Assembly: GCA_016717225.1 (NCBI GenBank)
Contig: JADKGB010000001.1
Location: 248,001 to 312,000, forward strand
Origin: Flavobacteriales bacterium
GTDB lineage: Bacteria; Bacteroidota; Bacteroidia; Flavobacteriales_F; PHOS-HE28
Direction: 5' to 3'
Length of the DNA: 64,000 bases
The position numbers and the translations under genes were made by a program. The first letter of the stretch is position 1. The number at the start of each line of letters is the position of its first letter. Below the pieces are notes generated by a model. The model saw only the letters and a list, made by a program, of their open reading frames with translations, was not told the DNA's origin and made no database searches. Positions 10,508 to 19,168 of this stretch are shown piece after piece.

Positions 10508-10924
10508 ATGGGAGCGCGTAAGAAGATCGCAGCCGACAAGCGCAAGGAAGCTCAGAAGACCGTGGCCGTTGCCCGGTTGGTAAGTGTGCCTACGAGCCCG
10601 CGCAAAATGCGCCAGAGCGCGGATACGATCCGTGGACTGGAAGTAGAGAAGGCGTTGGGTATCCTGCAATACAGCACCCGCCATGCCAGCCTGCCCCTGT
10701 ACAAGCTGCTTCGCAGCGCGATCGCGAACTGGGAGTCGAAGAACGAAGGCGAAAAAGCGGGCGACACGAAGTTGGTGGTAAGCACCATCCGAGTGGACGA
10801 GAGCACCAGCCTAAAGAGGATGCTACCTGCCCCACAGGGCCGGGCTTATCGCATGCGCAAACGCAGCAACCACGTGATCTTGATCGTTGACCGTGCACCA
10901 AACGAAGTAGCCGAGAAAGCATAA
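10508..10924 (+). CDS. rplV: 50S ribosomal protein L22
   Basis: 138 aa. It lines the exit tunnel next to L4; its beta-hairpin is seen as MLPAPQGRAYRMRKRSNHVILIV. It starts MGARKKIAADKRKEAQK, a slightly extended basic N-terminus. Its TAA stop shares one base with the ATG of rpsC, suggesting translational coupling. Confidence 0.97.
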   Translation: MGARKKIAADKRKEAQKTVAVARLVSVPTSPRKMRQSADTIRGLEVEKALGILQYSTRHASLPLYKLLRSAIANWESKNEGEKAGDTKLVVSTIRVDESTSLKRMLPAPQGRAYRMRKRSNHVILIVDRAPNEVAEKA

Positions 10925-11841
10925 TGGGACAGAAAGCACACCCGACCGGACAGCGACTTGGCTTCATCAAGGGCTGGGACAGCAATTGGTACGGCGGTAA
11001 CAATTACGGTGATAAATTGGTAGAGGACGAGAAGATCCGTCAATACCTCATGGCCCGCCTGAAGAAGGCGAGCGTCGCCAAGATCGTGATCGAGCGCACC
11101 TTGAAATTGGTGACTGTAACGATCAACACCGCACGCCCTGGTGTCATCATTGGCAAGGGCGGAACAGAGGTGGACAAATTGCGCGAGGAACTGAAGAAGT
11201 TCACGGGCAAGGACTGCCAGATCAACATTTTCGAGATCAAGCGCCCGGAGTTGGACGCACGCCTTGTAGCCGACAGCATCGCTCGTCAGCTCGAAGGTCG
11301 CATCAGCTTCCGTCGTGCTATGAAAATGAGCGTGGCTTCCACCATGCGCATGGGTGCCGAAGGCATCAAGGTGCGCGTGAGCGGCCGACTGAACGGTGCG
11401 GAGATCGCACGTACGGAGAATTATCGCGAAGGACGCGTGCCACTGCACACCCTGCGTGCGGATATCGACTTTGCCATCACCGAGGCCCACACCAAAATGG
11501 GACGGATCGGTGTGAAGTGCTGGATCTGCCGTGGAGAGGTGTTCGGCAAACGCGACCTTAGCCCGAACGTAGGCCAAGCCAAAGGCGGCCCAGGTGGTCC
11601 TCGCATGGGCGGTGATCGTCCGGAGCGTCGTGGCGGTGGAGGCGGTGATCGTGAACGTCGCAGCCCAGGTGGTGGCGGCGGGTTCGATCGCCGTGGTCCA
11701 GGAGGTCCAGGTGGTGGAGACCGTCGTGGCCCAGGTGGTGCCGGTGGAGATCGCCGTGGCCCAGGTGGAGGAGGAGAACGTCGTGGTCCGGCCGGAGGAC
11801 AAGGTCCGGGTGGTCGTGGTCCCAATACTCGTAACAACTAA
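10924..11841 (+). CDS. rpsC: 30S ribosomal protein S3 with long Gly/Arg-rich tail
   Basis: 305 aa. The first ~215 residues are normal S3: GQKAHPTGQRLGFIKGWDSNW, the KH motif GVIIGKGGTEVDKLREELKK, and the C-terminal domain LHTLRADIDFAITEAHTKMGRIGVKCW. S3 forms the mRNA entry channel and has helicase-like contacts. From about residue 217 to the end the protein is a low-complexity tail of repeated DRRGPGG units with Gly, Arg and Pro, unlike the short Lys-rich tails of most relatives. The tail is encoded by tandem-like DNA and has no frameshift. Function of the tail is unknown; RGG-type tails generally bind RNA. Confidence 0.97.
   Translation: MGQKAHPTGQRLGFIKGWDSNWYGGNNYGDKLVEDEKIRQYLMARLKKASVAKIVIERTLKLVTVTINTARPGVIIGKGGTEVDKLREELKKFTGKDCQINIFEIKRPELDARLVADSIARQLEGRISFRRAMKMSVASTMRMGAEGIKVRVSGRLNGAEIARTENYREGRVPLHTLRADIDFAITEAHTKMGRIGVKCWICRGEVFGKRDLSPNVGQAKGGPGGPRMGGDRPERRGGGGGDRERRSPGGGGGFDRRGPGGPGGGDRRGPGGAGGDRRGPGGGGERRGPAGGQGPGGRGPNTRNN
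11581..11830 (+). repeat. Low-complexity RGG-type tandem repeat in rpsC
   Basis: Short degenerate repeats of the form CGTCGTGGCCCAGGTGG, encoding about five (D/E)RRGP(G/A)G units separated by Gly runs. Unit length varies, so this is a drifting low-complexity array, not an exact tandem repeat. Confidence 0.75.
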
Positions 11842-11846
11842 GAGCC

Positions 11847-12269
11847 ATGTTGCAACCTAAGCGCAGCAAGCGCCGCAATATGCACAAAGGCCGTATGAAG
11901 GGCGTTGCCCAACGCGGCCATCGTGTAGCCCTCGGATCATTCGGTCTGAAGGCATTGGAAAGTGTGTGGCTTACCGGTCGCCAGATCGAATCCGCTCGTG
12001 TAGCGCTAACGCGCCATATGAAACGTCAGGGCCAAGTGTGGATCAAGGTATTCCCGGACAAGCCAGTTACCAGCAAACCTGCGGAGGTTCGAATGGGTAA
12101 GGGCAAAGGAGCCTTGGACCACTGGGTAGCTGTTTGCCATGCTGGTCGGATCATTTTCGAAGCCGATGGTGTGCCAATGGAGACCGCCAAAGAAGCGTTG
12201 CGTTTGGCCGCACAAAAACTGCCGATCATGACCAAGTTCGTAGTGCGCGAAGATTACGACGGCCAATAA
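11847..12269 (+). CDS. rplP: 50S ribosomal protein L16
   Basis: 140 aa. Binds near the A-site tRNA elbow. MLQPKRSKRRNMHKGRMKGVA and VWIKVFPDKPVTSKPAEVRMGKGKG are diagnostic. It comes 5 nt after rpsC. Confidence 0.98.
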   Translation: MLQPKRSKRRNMHKGRMKGVAQRGHRVALGSFGLKALESVWLTGRQIESARVALTRHMKRQGQVWIKVFPDKPVTSKPAEVRMGKGKGALDHWVAVCHAGRIIFEADGVPMETAKEALRLAAQKLPIMTKFVVREDYDGQ

Positions 12270-12279
12270 GAAGAGCGCC

Positions 12280-12492
12280 ATGAAGAAGAAAGGAACAGAT
12301 TTCAAAGCACTTACACTGGTTGAGTTGCAGGACAAACTGCAAGACTCCCGCGGTACGCTTAACAAGCTCCGCTTCAACCACACTGTGAGCCCGATCGACA
12401 GCCCGATGCAGTTGCGCTCCAAGAAGAAGGAGGTGGCCCGCATCCTCACTGAACTGCGCAAGCGCGAGCTCGCCAATACCATCAGCAAATGA
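12280..12492 (+). CDS. rpmC: 50S ribosomal protein L29
   Basis: 70 aa, two-helix protein near the exit tunnel. The segments LTLVELQDKLQDSRGTLNKLRF and KKEVARILTELRKREL fit the family. Its last four bases (ATGA) overlap the start of rpsQ. Confidence 0.95.
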   Translation: MKKKGTDFKALTLVELQDKLQDSRGTLNKLRFNHTVSPIDSPMQLRSKKKEVARILTELRKRELANTISK

Positions 12493-12767
12493 GCGCCGAA
12501 ACAACAACTACTGTGGACAGGAACCTGCGCAAAGAGCGTGTGGGGATCGTTACCAGCGACAAAATGAGCAAGAGCATCACCGTAATGGTGGAGCGCCAAG
12601 TGAAGCACCCGAAGTACGGTAAGTTCATCAAGCGTTCGAGCAAGTTCATGGCGCATGATGAAAAGAGCGAAGCGCACGTTGGAGACACGGTACGCATCTC
12701 TGAAACACGCCCCTTGAGCAAGCTGAAACGCTGGCGCTTGGTGGAAGTAGTGGAACGCGCGAAGTAA
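12489..12767 (+). CDS. rpsQ: 30S ribosomal protein S17
   Basis: 92 aa. OB-fold 16S rRNA binder. RNLRKERVGIVTSDKMSKSI, VKHPKYGKFIKRSSKFMAHDE and RISETRPLSKLKRWRLVEVVE are family signatures. A short Thr-rich N-terminus (MSAETTTTVD) precedes the conserved part. Overlaps rpmC by 4 nt. Confidence 0.97.
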   Translation: MSAETTTTVDRNLRKERVGIVTSDKMSKSITVMVERQVKHPKYGKFIKRSSKFMAHDEKSEAHVGDTVRISETRPLSKLKRWRLVEVVERAK

Positions 12768-12788
12768 CCCGAAGCACAGAAAAGAGCC

Positions 12789-13157
12789 ATGATCCAACAG
12801 GAATCACGACTGAACGTCGCCGACAACAGCGGAGCCCGCGAAGTGCTGGTGATCCGTGTGCTCGGCGGCACCAAGCGGAGGTATGCACGCATTGGCGACA
12901 CCGTTGTGGTGACGATCAAGGACGCGCTGCCACAAGCGGGTGCGAAGAAGGGCACCGTGAGCAAAGCGGTGGTAGTGCGAACCCGTAAGGAGACGCGCCG
13001 GAAGGATGGCAGTTACATCCGCTTTGATGACAATGCCGTTGTGTTGCTGGACGCGGCCGGCGAGATGCGCGGGACGCGCATTTTCGGACCAGTCGCCAAA
13101 GAACTGCGCGAAAAGAAATTCATGAAGATCATCTCCCTCGCCCCCGAGGTACTCTGA
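12789..13157 (+). CDS. rplN: 50S ribosomal protein L14
   Basis: 122 aa. Forms an inter-subunit bridge and is the docking site of RsfS. MIQQESRLNVADNSGAREVL and the RIFGPVAKELREKKFMKIISLAPEVL end are textbook L14. Confidence 0.98.
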   Translation: MIQQESRLNVADNSGAREVLVIRVLGGTKRRYARIGDTVVVTIKDALPQAGAKKGTVSKAVVVRTRKETRRKDGSYIRFDDNAVVLLDAAGEMRGTRIFGPVAKELREKKFMKIISLAPEVL

Positions 13158-13163
13158 GAAGTC

Positions 13164-13502
13164 ATGCAGAAGAAGCTACATATCAAGAAAGGTGACATGG
13201 TGAAGGTGCTGGCCGGCGTAGCCCGTGGCAAGCAAGGCCGTGTGATCGAAGTGGACCGCAAGAGCACACGTGCTTTGGTGGAAGGCCTCAACCTGAACAA
13301 GAAGCACAGCAAGCCTACCACGGCGACACCACAAGGTGGCATCGTGGAGAAGGAGGGCCCGATCCACATCAGTAATCTGATGCTGATCGACGCCAAGACC
13401 GGCGAACCTGGTCGCGTTGGCCATAAGGTTGCCAAGGACGGCAGCATCGAGCGTTACGTGAAATTGAAAGCAACGGCTGCCAAGAAAACAGCCAAGAAGT
13501 GA
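13164..13502 (+). CDS. rplX: 50S ribosomal protein L24
   Basis: 112 aa. KOW-domain assembly initiator of the 50S subunit: HIKKGDMVKVLAGVARGKQGRV is the KOW motif, and ALVEGLNLNKKHSKPT follows. A Lys/Ala-rich tail ends the protein. Its stop TGA and the rplE start overlap as TGATG. Confidence 0.97.
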   Translation: MQKKLHIKKGDMVKVLAGVARGKQGRVIEVDRKSTRALVEGLNLNKKHSKPTTATPQGGIVEKEGPIHISNLMLIDAKTGEPGRVGHKVAKDGSIERYVKLKATAAKKTAKK

Positions 13503-14053
13503 TGAGCACCTACAAGCCCCGCCTCAAAGCATCCTACAAGGAGACGGTCGTTCCGACCCTCTTGAAGGAGTTCAAGTACAAGAGCTCCATGCAGGTGCCG
13601 CGTATCGTGAAGATCGCCGTGAACCAAGGTCTTGGAAGCGCCGTTGGCGATAAGAAGATCGTGGAGAACGCTATTGCTGAAATGACGTTGATCACCGGTC
13701 AGAAGGCCGTGGGTACCGTTTCCAAGAAGGACATCAGCAATTTCAAACTGCGCAAAGGCATGCCCATCGGTGCCCGTGTTACCCTGCGTGGTGATCAGAT
13801 GTACGAATTCCTCGATCGCTTGATAGCGGTTGCTCTGCCCCGTACCCGCGACTTCCGTGGCGTCAAGGCGACGGGCTTCGATGGTCGTGGCAATTTCACC
13901 TTCGGGGTGAAAGAGCAGATCATCTTTCCGGAGATCGACATTGACAAGACCGCGAAGATCCAAGGGATGGATATCACGGTAGTTACTACCGCCCAAACAG
14001 ACCAGGAGGCGAAAGCGCTGTTGACAGCGTTCGGCTTTCCCTTCACCAAGTAA
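13502..14053 (+). CDS. rplE: 50S ribosomal protein L5
   Basis: 183 aa. 5S rRNA-binding protein of the central protuberance. YKPRLKASYKETVVPTLLKEF, GQKAVGTVSKKDISNFKLRKGMPIG and GVKEQIIFPEIDIDK are diagnostic. I start at ATG 13502, which overlaps the rplX stop by one base; a GTG one codon upstream is possible but less likely. Confidence 0.97.
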   Translation: MSTYKPRLKASYKETVVPTLLKEFKYKSSMQVPRIVKIAVNQGLGSAVGDKKIVENAIAEMTLITGQKAVGTVSKKDISNFKLRKGMPIGARVTLRGDQMYEFLDRLIAVALPRTRDFRGVKATGFDGRGNFTFGVKEQIIFPEIDIDKTAKIQGMDITVVTTAQTDQEAKALLTAFGFPFTK

Positions 14054-14073
14054 TTCAGAAGAACCAAGCGACC

Positions 14074-14343
14074 ATGGCCAAGGAAAGCATGAAGGCACGC
14101 GAACGAAAGCGAGCCAAAATGGTGGAGAAGTACGCCGCCAAGCGCGCGAAGCTCAAAGCTGCGGGCGATTGGGTAGGCTTGCAGAAACTGCCTGCCAACA
14201 GCAGCTACGTGCGCAAGCACAACCGTTGCGGTCTAACGGGCCGCCCGAAAGGGTATATCCGCCTCTTCGGGATCAGCCGGAACATGTTCCGCAACATGGC
14301 GCTGGAAGGCAAGATCCCCGGTGTAACGAAATGCAGTTGGTAA
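14074..14343 (+). CDS. rpsN: 30S ribosomal protein S14, long zinc-independent form
   Basis: 89 aa. This is the long form without the CxxC pairs of the zinc-binding short S14. The conserved core is RCGLTGRPKGYIRLFGISRNMFRNMALEGKIPGVTKCSW. Located between rplE and rpsH as usual. Confidence 0.97.
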   Translation: MAKESMKARERKRAKMVEKYAAKRAKLKAAGDWVGLQKLPANSSYVRKHNRCGLTGRPKGYIRLFGISRNMFRNMALEGKIPGVTKCSW

Positions 14344-14388
14344 TTTGAAGGGTACGAGACATCTCGCCCAAGAAAAAAGAACAAGACC

Positions 14389-14787
14389 ATGACCACCGAT
14401 CCTATCGCCGATTACCTCACCCGCTTACGCAACGCCATCATGGCGAAGAAGAAGGTGGTGGAGGTTCCCGCAAGCGGCCTCAAAAAGGACATTACGCGCA
14501 TCCTCTACGACAAAGGCTACATCCTTTCGTGGAAGACCGAAGAAGACGGCAAGCAAGGGCTGATCAAGATCGCCTTGAAGTACGATCGCAACAGCCGCAA
14601 AAGCGCCATACAGGAACTGACTCGTATCAGTTCACCAGGTCTGCGCCAATATGCCCATAGCGGTGAACTTCCCCGCGTACTCAACGGCCTCGGCGTGGCC
14701 ATCATCAGCACCAGCAGAGGTGTTATCACCGACAAAGAAGCCCGCACATTGGGCGTTGGTGGTGAAGTTCTCTGCTACGTAAGCTAA
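14389..14787 (+). CDS. rpsH: 30S ribosomal protein S8
   Basis: 132 aa. Central-domain 16S rRNA binder and, in E. coli, the translational repressor of the spc operon. TDPIADYLTRLRNAIMAKKKVVEVPAS and GLGVAIISTSRGVITDKEARTLGVGGEVLCYVS are signatures. The 45-nt gap before it is longer than most in this operon. Confidence 0.97.
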   Translation: MTTDPIADYLTRLRNAIMAKKKVVEVPASGLKKDITRILYDKGYILSWKTEEDGKQGLIKIALKYDRNSRKSAIQELTRISSPGLRQYAHSGELPRVLNGLGVAIISTSRGVITDKEARTLGVGGEVLCYVS

Positions 14788-14800
14788 ACACCGAACGACC

Positions 14801-15355
14801 ATGAGCCGCATCGGAAAAGCACCCATCCCTGTACCCAAAGGAGTACAGGTCGTTGTAAGCGACAAGAACGTGGTGACCGTAAAAGGTCCCAAGGGAACGC
14901 TTATGCAAACGATCGATCCCGCGATCAAAGTGAAAGAGACCGAAGGGGAACTCCTCTTCGAACGTCCTACAGACCTCAAGCACCATCGCGCGATGCACGG
15001 GTTGTACCGTGCGCTCGTTGCCAACATGGTGAAGGGTGTTACGGATGGCTTCAAGATCTCACAGGAATTGGTCGGCGTAGGTTACCGCGCCACCGCTAAA
15101 GGACAGCAGTTGTCCTTGTCCTTGGGTTACTCGCACAACATCGCTTTCGAACTCCCCAAAGAGATCCAGGTGACCGCTGTGCAGGAAAAAGGAAAGAACC
15201 CCATCATCACCTTGGAGAGTGCTGATAAGCAACTCATCGGTGCTGTGGCCGCGAAGATCCGCGGGCTTCGCAAGCCTGAGCCATACAAAGGCAAGGGTGT
15301 TCGCTTCGTGGGTGAGAATGTACGCCGCAAGGCTGGTAAAGCTGCAGGCAAATAA
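14801..15355 (+). CDS. rplF: 50S ribosomal protein L6
   Basis: 184 aa. SRIGKAPIPVPKGVQV at the start, LVGVGYRA in the middle, and KPEPYKGKGVRFVGENVRRKAGKAAGK at the end are the family hallmarks. It lies near the factor-binding site of the 50S subunit. Confidence 0.98.
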   Translation: MSRIGKAPIPVPKGVQVVVSDKNVVTVKGPKGTLMQTIDPAIKVKETEGELLFERPTDLKHHRAMHGLYRALVANMVKGVTDGFKISQELVGVGYRATAKGQQLSLSLGYSHNIAFELPKEIQVTAVQEKGKNPIITLESADKQLIGAVAAKIRGLRKPEPYKGKGVRFVGENVRRKAGKAAGK

Positions 15356-15364
15356 GAACTGACC

Positions 15365-15721
15365 ATGTCGAACAACAGTAAACTGGAACGACGCGCTAGG
15401 ATCAAGACCGCGATCCGACTTCGGGTGCGAGGAAATGCCGAGCGTCCGCGCCTAACGGTGTATCGGAGCAATGCCGACATCTATGCGCAATTGATCGATG
15501 ACGAACAGGGCCACACGCTGGTTAGCGTTGGAAGCCTGAAGGACAAAAAGGCGCACGATGCGAGCGGAGTAGAGCAAGCCAAGCTCATCGGTAAGGCCAT
15601 CGCTGAAAAAGCGAAGGCGGCCGGCATCGGGCAGGTCGTTTTCGACCGCAATGGATACTTGTATCATGGACGCGTGAAGGCCTTGGCCGATGCAGCGCGT
15701 GAAGCCGGACTTACTTTCTGA
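15365..15721 (+). CDS. rplR: 50S ribosomal protein L18
   Basis: 118 aa. 5S rRNA-binding protein. The segments RLRVRGNAERPRLTVYRSNADIYAQLIDD and VVFDRNGYLYHGRVKALADAAREAGLTF are characteristic. Confidence 0.98.
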   Translation: MSNNSKLERRARIKTAIRLRVRGNAERPRLTVYRSNADIYAQLIDDEQGHTLVSVGSLKDKKAHDASGVEQAKLIGKAIAEKAKAAGIGQVVFDRNGYLYHGRVKALADAAREAGLTF

Positions 15722-15734
15722 TCAAACCAGCAAC

Positions 15735-16253
15735 ATGGCTGAAACTAGAGCGAACAAGGTAAAGAGCAGCGAGCTCGAATTGAAGGACAAGCTCGTTGCG
15801 CTCAACCGCGTGACGAAAGTGACCAAGGGCGGACGTACGTTCACCTTCGCGGCGATCGTGGTGGTGGGCAATGGCAACGGAGTAGTAGGCCATGGTTTGG
15901 GCAAAGCGAAAGAAGTGCAGGAGGCGATCGCCAAAGGCATTGATGACGCGAAGAAGAACTTGGTGAAAGTCCCGGTTCGCAAAGGGACGATCCCGCACAT
16001 GCAAGAAGGCAAGTATGCCGGCGCGCAAGTGTTGTTGAAGCCTGCAGCGCACGGTACTGGTGTTATCGCCGGTGGTGCTATGCGAGCAGTGCTTGAAAGC
16101 GCTGGTGTAACCGACGTGCTTGCCAAGAGCAAGGGCAGCAGTAACCCGCACAATGTGGTGAAGGCCACGATCGGAGCGTTGGCCGCAATGCGCGATGCAA
16201 GCACCATAGCTGCCCAGCGCGGAGTGGAACTCACCAAAGTGTTCAACGGATAA
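15735..16253 (+). CDS. rpsE: 30S ribosomal protein S5
   Basis: 172 aa. Part of the mRNA entry channel and of accuracy control. KDKLVALNRVTKVTKGGRTFTF, the GNGNGVVGHGLGKAKEVQEAI loop and GSSNPHNVVKATIGAL are diagnostic. ATG 15735 was chosen over a frame extension that overlaps rplR. Confidence 0.97.
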   Translation: MAETRANKVKSSELELKDKLVALNRVTKVTKGGRTFTFAAIVVVGNGNGVVGHGLGKAKEVQEAIAKGIDDAKKNLVKVPVRKGTIPHMQEGKYAGAQVLLKPAAHGTGVIAGGAMRAVLESAGVTDVLAKSKGSSNPHNVVKATIGALAAMRDASTIAAQRGVELTKVFNG

Positions 16254-16284
16254 CGAACGTCACGATACCTCGCGACGAAACTCA

Positions 16285-16464
16285 ATGAGCAAGATCATCA
16301 TCATACAGACCCGGAGCTTCATCAAGTGTCCCAAGCGTCAAAAGGACACGCTGAAGGCATTGGGTTTGGGCCGCATCGGCAAGAGCAACGAATTGGAAGG
16401 CACCCCTCAGGTGCGTGGTATGGTGGCCAAGGTGGCTCACCTCATAAGTGTGAAGGAAGCCTGA
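16285..16464 (+). CDS. rpmD: 50S ribosomal protein L30
   Basis: 59 aa, easily missed because it is short. It begins MSKIIIIQTRSFIKCPKRQK, continues with DTLKALGLGRIGKSNELEGT, and ends VAHLISVKEA. Two-helix, three-strand L30 fold expected. It fills the normal position between rpsE and rplO. Confidence 0.95.
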   Translation: MSKIIIIQTRSFIKCPKRQKDTLKALGLGRIGKSNELEGTPQVRGMVAKVAHLISVKEA

Positions 16465-16512
16465 TAGACAACGTAAGGTGGATGTCTGCATCCGCCTGCA
16501 ACAGAAAACGAA

Positions 16513-16965
16513 ATGGACCTCAGTCAACTCAAGCCCGCAAAAGGGGCGACCAAAACCAACAAGCGACTTGGCCGTGGCCAGGGTAGCGGCAAAGGCGGTA
16601 CCGCCGGCAAAGGCCATAAGGGTCAGAAAGCCGACACGGGTTACAACCGTCGTCGTGGCTTCGAAGGAGGTCAAACACCGCTGGTTCGTCGCGTGCCGAA
16701 GTTCGGCTTTACGAACCCTACCCGTGTGGAGTACAAGGGCATCAATCTGGATGCTCTTCAGGCGTTGGCCGACAAGAAGAAGCTCACCGTGATCGACATC
16801 GAAGCGATGCGGGTGAACGGGTTGATCGCCAAGAACGATCTGGTGAAGATCCTGGGTCGTGGTGTCCTGAAAGGTGCGCTCGAAGTGAAAGCGAACGCGT
16901 TCAGTGAAACCGCAAAAGCATCCATCGAAGCGAAGGGAGGTAAAGTTGAAGTTGTGAATCGCTGA
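16513..16965 (+). CDS. rplO: 50S ribosomal protein L15
   Basis: 150 aa. The glycine-rich N-terminal extension (RLGRGQGSGKGGTAGKGHKG, KADTGYNRRRGFEGGQTPLV) that threads into 23S rRNA and a C-terminal globular domain are both seen. secY follows after 2 nt. Confidence 0.97.
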   Translation: MDLSQLKPAKGATKTNKRLGRGQGSGKGGTAGKGHKGQKADTGYNRRRGFEGGQTPLVRRVPKFGFTNPTRVEYKGINLDALQALADKKKLTVIDIEAMRVNGLIAKNDLVKILGRGVLKGALEVKANAFSETAKASIEAKGGKVEVVNR

Positions 16966-16967
16966 TC

Positions 16968-18296
16968 ATGAAGAGCTTCATCGATACGATCAAGAACATC
17001 TGGCGCATTGAGGAACTGCGCAAGCGGATCCTCATTACGCTCGGCTTGCTGCTGGTGTATCGCATCGGCAGTTTCATCGTACTGCCAGGTGTGAACAGTG
17101 CTGCCTTGGGCAGTGCGAGTTCCGGTGGTAGTGGCTTGGTGGACCTGCTGAGCATTTTCACCGGTGGTGCGTTCACGCGTGCGAGCATCTTCGCCCTGGG
17201 CGTGATGCCTTACATCAGCGCGAGCATCATCATGCAGCTTGCCGGCATCGCTATTCCCGCTGTGCAGAAGATGCAACGTGAAGAAAGTGGTCGCCGTCGC
17301 ATGAACCAGTGGACGCGTTACATCACGATCATCATCGCTCTTTTCCAAGCGCCGGGTTATATCCTCACATACGTGGATGCCAACGCCCGTCCTGTGAACG
17401 ACGCGCTTTGGATGCCGGTCAGCGTGATCATTCTCACGTGCAGCACATTGTTCGTTATGTGGATAGGTGAACGCATTACGGAGCGTGGCCTTGGTAACGG
17501 TACATCGTTGATCATCATGATCGGTATTCTCGCACGTTTGCCAGAATCGTTCCTGCAGGAATTCGTGAGCCGCATGGGCACCGGTGGCGGTGGCTTGGTT
17601 GTGATCCTGGTGGAAGTCGTGATCTGGCTGCTGATCATAGCCGGTAACATCCTGTTGGTGCAAGGCACTCGACGGATCCCTGTACAATTCGCCAAGCGCG
17701 TGCAAGGCAACAAACAATATGGTGGCGTGCGCAATTATGTGCCGTTGAAAGTGAATGCGGCCGGTGTAATGCCGATCATCTTCGCACAAGCCATCGTTTT
17801 GGTTCCATTGTATCTGAGTTCTGCTTTTGAGAATCCACCACAGTGGATGACGAATTTCAGCAGATATGAGAGTTTTGCTTACAACATCACGTTGTTCCTG
17901 CTGGTAGTAGCGTTCACGTACTTCTACACGGCGATCACGGTGAATCCGAACCAATTGGCGGATGACATGAAGCGCAATGGTGGTTTCATTCCAGGCGTAA
18001 AGCCGGGCAAAGCCACCGCGAGCCATATCGATGATCTGCTCAGTCGTATAACGTTGCCAGGGGCCATCTTCTTGGGTATTGTGGCCATACTTCCCGCATT
18101 CGCCATCATGGCGGGCATCAAGCAGGGTTATGCGCAATTCTTCGGAGGCACTTCATTGTTGATCATGGTGGGTGTGTTGTTGGACACACTTCAGCAGATC
18201 GAAAGTCATTTGTTGATGCGACATTACGATGGGCTCATGAAAACGGGCCGCATCAAGGGAAGGCAGAGTGCTGCCTACAGCATGGCTACAGGGTAG
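16968..18296 (+). CDS. secY: Protein translocase subunit SecY
   Basis: 442 aa, integral membrane channel of the Sec translocon. Ten hydrophobic segments are visible, with RILITLGLLLVYRIGSFIVLPGVN as TM1, the plug region, and FALGVMPYISASIIMQL in TM2. The cytosolic loop ending GRRRMNQWTRYITI and the C-terminal QQIESHLLMRHYDGLM are conserved. Exported proteins in this window (T9SS cargo, lipoproteins) would all first pass this channel. Confidence 0.98.
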   Translation: MKSFIDTIKNIWRIEELRKRILITLGLLLVYRIGSFIVLPGVNSAALGSASSGGSGLVDLLSIFTGGAFTRASIFALGVMPYISASIIMQLAGIAIPAVQKMQREESGRRRMNQWTRYITIIIALFQAPGYILTYVDANARPVNDALWMPVSVIILTCSTLFVMWIGERITERGLGNGTSLIIMIGILARLPESFLQEFVSRMGTGGGGLVVILVEVVIWLLIIAGNILLVQGTRRIPVQFAKRVQGNKQYGGVRNYVPLKVNAAGVMPIIFAQAIVLVPLYLSSAFENPPQWMTNFSRYESFAYNITLFLLVVAFTYFYTAITVNPNQLADDMKRNGGFIPGVKPGKATASHIDDLLSRITLPGAIFLGIVAILPAFAIMAGIKQGYAQFFGGTSLLIMVGVLLDTLQQIESHLLMRHYDGLMKTGRIKGRQSAAYSMATG

Positions 18297-18300
18297 TCTC

Positions 18301-19104
18301 ATGGGAAAGTCCGTGAGCATCCTTAGCGATGTGGAGATAGGGTTGGTGAGAGAGAGTTCTTTGCTTGTTGGTAAGACATTGGCTGAAGTGGCGAAGCATA
18401 TCCGTCCTGGGGTAACTACCTTCGAATTGGACACGATCGCGGAGCAGTTCATACGGGATCACGGTGCGTTGCCGGGATTCAAAGGATTGTATGATTGCCC
18501 GAGCACATTGCTGATCAGCGTGAACGATGCGGTCGTACATGGACTACCAGGTAGTCGCGAACTGCGTGAAGGTGATATCGCAAGCGTGGATTGTGGTGTT
18601 CTGATGAACGGGTTTTACGGTGACAGTGCCTACACTTTTTGCCTCGGGGAGGTAAAAGAAGAGGTGAAAAAGCTGTTGCGCGTTACGCAAGAATGCTTGG
18701 TGCTTGGAATTGAGCAAGCGGTGGTGGGGAACAGGACCGGTGATATCGGCTATGCTGTGCAACATCATGCGGAGACCAACGGTTACGGTGTGGTGCGAGA
18801 GTTGACCGGTCACGGGGTGGGGCGAAAGCTTCATGAAGGACCTGAGGTGCCCAACTTCGGAAAGCGCGGCCACGGGGCCAAGCTGCTGGAAGGCATGGCG
18901 CTGGCGATCGAACCCATGATCAACATGGGGAGCAAGGAGGTTCGCCAGCTCGATGATGGGTGGACAGTGACCACGCGAGACGGAAAACCAAGCGCGCATT
19001 TTGAACACACTATCGCAGTTCGCCAAGGCAAAGCCGAAGTCTTATCAACGTTCAGTTACATCGAGGATGTGCTGAAGAAGAAAGGAGAATTGTTGGTGTT
19101 CTGA
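18301..19104 (+). CDS. map: Type I methionine aminopeptidase
   Basis: 267 aa. Removes N-terminal methionine from nascent proteins. All five metal ligands appear: the two Asp in SVDCGVLMNGFYGDSAYTF, His in GHGVGRKLHEGPEVPN, Glu in AIEPMIN and Glu in HFEHTIAV. Start ATG 18301 (MGKSVSILSDVEIGLVRESS) is 4 nt after the secY stop. The secY-map-infA order without adk is normal in Bacteroidota. Confidence 0.97.
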   Translation: MGKSVSILSDVEIGLVRESSLLVGKTLAEVAKHIRPGVTTFELDTIAEQFIRDHGALPGFKGLYDCPSTLLISVNDAVVHGLPGSRELREGDIASVDCGVLMNGFYGDSAYTFCLGEVKEEVKKLLRVTQECLVLGIEQAVVGNRTGDIGYAVQHHAETNGYGVVRELTGHGVGRKLHEGPEVPNFGKRGHGAKLLEGMALAIEPMINMGSKEVRQLDDGWTVTTRDGKPSAHFEHTIAVRQGKAEVLSTFSYIEDVLKKKGELLVF

Positions 19105-19168
19105 CAATGGTCAGGCCATCGTAGAAAGGATAGAGTAGCGTAGAACATAAAAAAAGGAAGAGGAAGGA

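Noticed and set aside
16758..18137. 459-codon open frame antisense to rplO/secY
   Set aside because: No recognisable domain, and the opposite strand encodes complete SecY with all membrane segments.
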